From assembly GCA_034433615.1 (NCBI GenBank), contig DAOUAJ010000303.1, forward strand, positions 1 to 10,463: a DNA stretch of 10,463 bases, written 5' to 3'. Position 1 is the first letter of the stretch. Every line of letters starts with the position of its first letter. Position numbers and translations under genes: made by a program. The notes beneath the pieces are model-generated. The model saw nothing but the letters and a program-made list of their open reading frames with translations, searched no databases and was not told where the DNA came from. Below, in pieces: positions 7,203-10,463 of the stretch. The stretch comes from DAOUAJ01 sp034433615 (GTDB taxonomy: Bacteria; Chloroflexota; Anaerolineae; DUEN01).

Positions 7203-7239
7203 TAAGGTGCGTCGCATTTCCGAAGTGCGTCGTACCTTA
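7203..7239. repeat. Long imperfect hairpin between anti-sigma gene and mutM
   Basis: A 37-base dyad centred on 7221. The outer TAAGGT/ACCTTA arms pair perfectly. The inner stem continues for 12 pairs with one mismatch and two G-U/G-T pairs, closing on a 3-base loop. The direct repeat GTGCGTCG (7208-7215 and 7226-7233) results from the dyad. The anti-sigma stop codon (TAA, 7237-7239) forms one foot of the stem, and the mutM ribosome site begins about a dozen bases beyond the other. There is no T-run, so it is unlikely to be an intrinsic terminator. It may be a palindromic intergenic repeat or an RNA-processing/stability element. Confidence 0.65.
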
Positions 7240-8547
7240 CCATCTGCGGGTGAGCCAGCTCGCCACGCCCAGGACCACCACGGCCACGCCCAGGACCACC
7301 TCCAGGGCGCGGAGTCGAGCCAACGGTAGCCCAAAAGGCCCCGGCTGAGCCAATGGCATCTGCACGCGGCCCTCTCTCACTGGTGCTGGGGCAGCCGCTA
7401 GAGCGACGGTCGGCGCCATGGCGACGGGAGCCGGCGTAGGTGTAAAAGGCACAGGCGTCGCAGTAGGGACAATCACCGGTGTCGCCGTCGGTATCACCGT
7501 CGGACTGCCTGTACCCTGTGCCTGCGCCCAGGGCAGGCCCGTCAGGGTAGACGTAGAGGTTGGGCTGGCTGTCGCAGTGGGACTGCTTGTACCCGTCAGG
7601 GTAGGCGTGCTCGCAGGTGCCGGCATAGCGGCCGCCTCCGCAGTGACCAGCTCGCCCTCGTCCATCGGCGCTTCAGGCAACGGCGCGTAAGCTCGCTCGG
7701 CGGCTGCAACCATCATGCCGGGCTCGCCAATGCCCCCCTCCGCGCCGCCACCCATACCCGGCGGCACCGGCTCGCCTCCACCGCGTTCTGTGATCACACC
7801 AGACGCCTCTGGGCCGGGTGGCTCGATGATGCCCAGAGCAGCCGGCGGGGCAGGTTGCTCTTCTTCTAATTCAACTTCCACGAGTGGTTCCGGCGTTGGC
7901 GTGGTCTCAGTAGGGACAGCCGTCGCCTCGGCTACAAAGGGAGCCATCGGCTCCTCAGCGGCAGGTTTTTCCGACGCCGGAGCCTCTGGAGCCGGTTGCC
8001 TGGCAGGCAGTACCGTTGGCACTATCACCTTTTGAGCCGGGGCTTCGACCGCCACCTCGGGTGCCCTTACGATTTCTGCTGCCGTGGCAGGCATCTCCTC
8101 AGCCGATTGGGTCCTCTGTACCTCGGTGGGGGCATACACAGCGGGTGTGGCCGTGCGGCTGACGAAGGTCGATACCTGTTGGGACCACCATGCGTCACCG
8201 ATCAGCAAAATAACCAGGAGGGTAGCGGCTACAGCCGTGGCGCCGCGCAGATAGAGTGAAAGGGTGTACTCACGCCATCGGTGCCAGAATGGCTGCTTAT
8301 GAAGGAGGGCTGCGTCTGCCTCGCTCAGGGTGAACGCGCGCGGCAACGGCACTCGCGGCAGGTTGGCCAACAAGGTCACTGTCTGCTGCAGCGTGCGCAG
8401 GCGGTGAGCCAGCTCTGGATCGCGAGCGAGAGCCTGTTCCACCGCCACCCGCTCCGTCGGCGTCACCTCGCCGTCAATGTAAGCGGACAGCAACTCATCG
8501 GTCACGCGAATATGGCTCCGGTCGTGTTCGTTCAGCCCTCGGATCAT
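7237..8547 (-). CDS. Probable transmembrane anti-sigma factor (436 aa)
   Basis: Likely binds and holds the ECF sigma factor encoded 22 bases upstream at the membrane. The N-terminal part (about 14-65: TDELLSAYIDGEVTPTER..VEQALARDPELAHRLRTL) has the helical pattern of an anti-sigma domain but lacks the HxxxCxxC zinc motif common in such proteins. One membrane helix follows (about 97-118, LYLRGATAVAATLLVILLIG). Next comes a long, presumably external stretch (about 120-410) of low-complexity Pro/Thr/Ala/Glu sequence with 'PTATPV' and 'TLTG' repeats. A 13-base direct repeat (CCCGTCAGGGTAG at 7538 and 7592) shows local duplication in this part. A second hydrophobic segment (about 414-431) followed by TRRW ends the protein. 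Both ends would be cytoplasmic with a large outer loop, which is unusual. Start ATG at 8547. The anti-sigma role is inferred from gene order and the N-terminal domain; the outer part suggests a surface or envelope signal. Confidence 0.75.
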   Translation of the reverse strand: MIRGLNEHDRSHIRVTDELLSAYIDGEVTPTERVAVEQALARDPELAHRLRTLQQTVTLLANLPRVPLPRAFTLSEADAALLHKQPFWHRWREYTLSLYLRGATAVAATLLVILLIGDAWWSQQVSTFVSRTATPAVYAPTEVQRTQSAEEMPATAAEIVRAPEVAVEAPAQKVIVPTVLPARQPAPEAPASEKPAAEEPMAPFVAEATAVPTETTPTPEPLVEVELEEEQPAPPAALGIIEPPGPEASGVITERGGGEPVPPGMGGGAEGGIGEPGMMVAAAERAYAPLPEAPMDEGELVTAEAAAMPAPASTPTLTGTSSPTATASPTSTSTLTGLPWAQAQGTGSPTVIPTATPVIVPTATPVPFTPTPAPVAMAPTVALAAAPAPVREGRVQMPLAQPGPFGLPLARLRALEVVLGVAVVVLGVASWLTRRW

Positions 8548-8569
8548 GCTATTTCCTCATACCGTAGAC

Positions 8570-9160
8570 TCAGCCGCCTCTAAGACGATAACGTTTGGGA
8601 AGAAGTTCCTGACGTTCAAGCAAGTAGTCGCGCAAGCGCGATCGGCCTCGGCTCAGACGGGATTTGACCGTGCCCAGTTCTACGCCGGTAATTTCCGCAA
8701 TCTCCTGGTACGAGAACCCTTCGATGTCAGCCAGCACCAATGTGATGCGCTGATCTTCTGGCAGACGTTGGATGCCGCCCTGGATAGTGCTCGCCAGCTC
8801 TCCGCGTAAAGCGCGCTCCTCGGGGTCTCCATCTTCCTGTACCAGGCGAGAGGCGTGTTCCGAATCCACCGCCAGATCTTCCAGGGACACGGCGGGGCGC
8901 CGCTGGCGCGCGCGCAACAGGTCGTAGCAGGTGTTAGTGATGATGCGGAGGAGCCAGGCCTTAAAGGAGCCACCGCGAAAGTCACACAGCGCGCGGTAAG
9001 CCTTCAGGAAGCTATCCTGGGTGGCATCCGCGGCCGCCTCGGGGTCGCCCAGGACGCGATAAGCCACGTTGTAGGCTAACCCCTGGTAGGTCAACACCAA
9101 CTGGTTGAAAGCTGAAAGCTCCCCGCGCTGGGCAGCTCGGATGAGCCTCTCTTCGTCCAT
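8570..9160 (-). CDS. RNA polymerase sigma factor, ECF (sigma-E/RpoE-like) family
   Basis: A 196-residue alternative sigma factor that directs RNA polymerase to stress or envelope genes. Region 2 spans about 15-87: LVLTYQGLAYNVAYRVLGD, then the core-binding DATQDSFLKAYRAL (45-58) and FKAWLLRIITNTCYDLLRARQRR (66-88), which covers -10 recognition. Region 4 spans about 123-176: LPEDQRITLVLADIEGFSYQEIAEI, then GVELGTVKSRLSRGRSRLR (159-177), the helix-turn-helix for the -35. The chosen start is ATG at 9160 (MDEERLIRAAQRG), which matches the usual length and N-terminus; a GGAG lies 11 bases upstream. The frame is open to 9403, but that extension is Arg/Pro-rich and overlaps the tRNA, so it is not coding. 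It leads an operon with the anti-sigma gene and probably mutM, and is likely to be autoregulated, although I could not identify its promoter. Confidence 0.95.
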   Translation of the reverse strand: MDEERLIRAAQRGELSAFNQLVLTYQGLAYNVAYRVLGDPEAAADATQDSFLKAYRALCDFRGGSFKAWLLRIITNTCYDLLRARQRRPAVSLEDLAVDSEHASRLVQEDGDPEERALRGELASTIQGGIQRLPEDQRITLVLADIEGFSYQEIAEITGVELGTVKSRLSRGRSRLRDYLLERQELLPKRYRLRGG

Positions 9161-9187
9161 ACCCGGTCGCACTCCGAATGAAGCCTG

Positions 9188-9288
9188 GCGACCAAAGGTC
9201 GCGGCTACCATCGCGAGGCCGGCCTCCGCAGGTCGAAACCCAGTCGCCGAAGGGCGACTTCGCAGACGTAGGCGCGGTTTGTAACCGC
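9188..9288. promoter_or_regulatory. Three consecutive small hairpins in the sigma-factor leader
   Basis: Between the sigma gene and the divergent tRNA lie three perfect short dyads: GCGACC/GGTCGC (9188-9202, 3-base loop), AGTCGCC/GGCGACT (9242-9259, 4-base loop) and GCGGTT/AACCGC (9274-9288, 3-base loop). The first two share the GCGAC/GTCGC core, so their arms could also pair with each other (GGCGAC 9187-9192 with GTCGCC 9243-9248), giving two exclusive folds. If transcription of the sigma operon starts upstream of about 9290, all three are in its leader RNA. Function is unknown. Confidence 0.45.
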
Positions 9289-9322
9289 CAGTTCGTTTCC
9301 GAATGTCTTTGCACCAGCCTAT

Positions 9323-9351
9323 TTGACGTTTTGCCGCTGTTCGGCTATACT
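9323..9351 (+). promoter_or_regulatory. Promoter of tRNA-Leu
   Basis: TTGACG (9323-9328, five of six to TTGACA), a 17-base spacer, then TATACT (9346-9351, five of six to TATAAT). The -10 ends 15 bases before the mature tRNA 5' end, which leaves only a very short leader for RNase P to remove. Confidence 0.75.
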
Positions 9352-9366
9352 GCATCTTGTTGGAGG

Positions 9367-9450
<84 letters not shown>

Positions 9451-9558
9451 CTGCAGACGAGCCTTGAGTCCACTGCGGAACATTATACCAGGGAACCGAA
9501 AAGGTGGCTAAAACCTTCAGGTCACCGTCTTGTATCGCGATAGCTGTGGAAGAAGGTC

Positions 9559-9599
9559 GGGGGCGTGGAGCGCGATGATTCTCCTGCCCCCTACTTTTT
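9559..9599 (+). terminator. Intrinsic terminator after the tRNA
   Basis: GGGGGC (9559-9564) pairs with GCCCCC (9586-9591). An inner GGAG/CTCC pair (9567-9570 with 9581-9584) extends the stem after small bulges, and a run of five T (9595-9599) follows closely. It lies about 110 bases past the tRNA and about 23 bases before the SH3b protein start. The stretch between tRNA and terminator (9450-9558) shows only a short palindrome, TATCGCGATA at 9532-9541, and no gene I can support. Confidence 0.75.
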
Positions 9600-9622
9600 G
9601 TGCCAGGCCTTTCTTGGCTATC

Positions 9623-10463
9623 ATGACCAGCAGACCGTTTGGGATCAGGCGTCTCCTTTATTTTTTCCCTTTACTCCTTGCCCTGTTCATCTCTGCAGGG
9701 TGTGAGCGCGCGAACGTGCCTGTCAGCCCGCCCTCCACCGAGAAGGAGCGGGAAGCCATCCAGATCGCTGCGGACTTTGCCCAGGATGGCGATCTGGCAC
9801 GGGCGCGGACCCGGTTGAATGCCCTGGACGTGCCCAAAGCCGAGCAATGGCTGGCCGTGCTCGCCGAGCGCTATATCAGCGAAGGCAAGGACGCGACAAC
9901 GACCGATCATCTGGTCGCGCTCACCCTGGCCCTGGAGGTCAAGACCGCCTCCATTGTGCGCTACGCCAGAGCCCGATTTACACCTACACCGGTTCCGACA
10001 AAGATCTTGATGGTCGAGCCAGCCGTCACCTTCACTCCAGAGCCATCTCCGTTGGCGACCGTAAAGGCACCCGAGCCTGCGCCAACATCTACGCCTACCC
10101 CCACGCCCACGGTGACCTCAGTGCCCACACCCTTTGCGATCGTGCAGGTCGAGGTGTTGAATGTGCGCGCTGGCCCCGGCACCAGCTACCCGGTCGTGGG
10201 ACGTCTGACCGACGGCGAGTCGGTCAACATCATCGGGCAAAGCGTGGACGGTGCCTGGTGGCAGGTCTGTTGCGTGGACCAAAAGCGGGGGTGGGTGTCC
10301 GGCGCGCTGGTGGAAGCGCAAGGCCGGCTGGGGGACGTGCCCGTGATCACCGATGTGCCGCCTCCCCCGCCGACGCCCACGCCACGACCACCGACGCCGA
10401 CGCCCGTACCAAAGCCATCGGCAGCCTACGTGGTGAGGAGTGTTCGCCTGCGACCTGTCGGGC
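9623..10463 (+). CDS. Secreted SH3b-domain protein, probable lipoprotein (partial, runs off the right edge)
   Basis: The frame is open from ATG 9623 to the window end (280 codons seen). The N-terminus is a signal peptide: RPFGIRR, hydrophobic LLYFFPLLLALFI, then SAGC with Cys27 as the probable lipidated residue (the lipobox is loose, Ser at -3). Residues about 38-115 are a charged helical region with TPR-like spacing (ADFAQDGDLARARTRL). A Pro/Thr linker (119-170) leads to a bacterial SH3 domain (about 175-231: VLNVRAGPGTSYPVVGRL, WWQV, GWVSGALVE) with a neighbouring Cys pair (216-217). A second P/T linker (245-265) leads to YVVRSVRLRPVG, apparently the start of a second SH3b repeat cut by the edge. 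SH3b domains usually bind peptidoglycan peptides or other envelope ligands. It begins just past a terminator with no clear promoter or ribosome site, so the start is chosen by the signal peptide. Confidence 0.85.
   Translation, partial: MTSRPFGIRRLLYFFPLLLALFISAGCERANVPVSPPSTEKEREAIQIAADFAQDGDLARARTRLNALDVPKAEQWLAVLAERYISEGKDATTTDHLVALTLALEVKTASIVRYARARFTPTPVPTKILMVEPAVTFTPEPSPLATVKAPEPAPTSTPTPTPTVTSVPTPFAIVQVEVLNVRAGPGTSYPVVGRLTDGESVNIIGQSVDGAWWQVCCVDQKRGWVSGALVEAQGRLGDVPVITDVPPPPPTPTPRPPTPTPVPKPSAAYVVRSVRLRPVG

Noticed and set aside
7182..7334. 51-residue N-terminal extension of MutM
   Set aside because: It overlaps the anti-sigma gene, is Trp-rich with no family resemblance, and would bury the catalytic proline that must be residue 2.
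7418..7640. Repetitive tract in the anti-sigma gene as a possible tandem-repeat array or CRISPR
   Set aside because: Repeats are short, imperfect and in frame with Pro/Thr codons; there are no regular spacers.
9961..10380. Minus-strand frames opposite the SH3b protein
   Set aside because: Val/Gly-rich antisense of the Pro/Thr linkers; the plus frame has a signal peptide and an SH3b domain.

Overview
The window is a high-G+C bacterial chromosomal segment that fits the Chloroflexota (Anaerolineae-type) best. The signs are long Pro/Thr-rich extracellular linkers in two surface proteins, a membrane-embedded spermidine-synthase-like protein of a kind common in that phylum, and a short in-frame 'ALSEAEG'-coding repeat that I associate with Chloroflexota genomes. 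This assignment is inference; no rRNA or other phylogenetic marker is present.

Layout, left to right. (1) Bases 2-145 (+) are the last 47 codons of an ABC exporter ATPase, probably CydC-like. (2) It converges on a leftward gene (172-2616) for an 814-residue membrane protein with a central, degenerate spermidine-synthase/methyltransferase fold. (3) Upstream of that on the same strand is a two-gene cassette of visibly lower G+C: a putative type II restriction endonuclease (2658-3761) and a DNA methyltransferase (3764-4636), separated by 2 bases and preceded by an extended -10 promoter. (4) Next comes argH (4857-6233, -), the last enzyme of arginine synthesis. It has a near-consensus sigma-70 promoter overlapped by a 40-bp palindrome that looks like an operator. 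(5) A leftward stress-type operon follows: ECF sigma factor (8570-9160), its probable transmembrane anti-sigma factor (7237-8547), then mutM/fpg (6369-7181). A long hairpin overlaps the anti-sigma stop codon, and three small hairpins lie in the sigma leader. (6) Divergently on the + strand are a tRNA-Leu(CAA) with its own promoter, an intrinsic terminator, and then the start of a secreted SH3b-domain protein, probably a lipoprotein, that runs off the right edge (9623 onward).

How the parts relate. The sigma/anti-sigma pair probably senses a surface condition; the repair glycosylase MutM may be co-transcribed and so share that control. argH appears independently controlled through its own promoter and operator. 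The restriction-modification cassette looks like an insertion between argH and the 814-residue membrane protein gene. I find no CRISPR array, transposase, rRNA or obvious phage gene. No stretch over 300 bases is without a gene. The least ordinary features are the restriction-modification pair with an unrecognised nuclease, the argH palindrome, and the hairpin-rich non-coding parts of the sigma operon.
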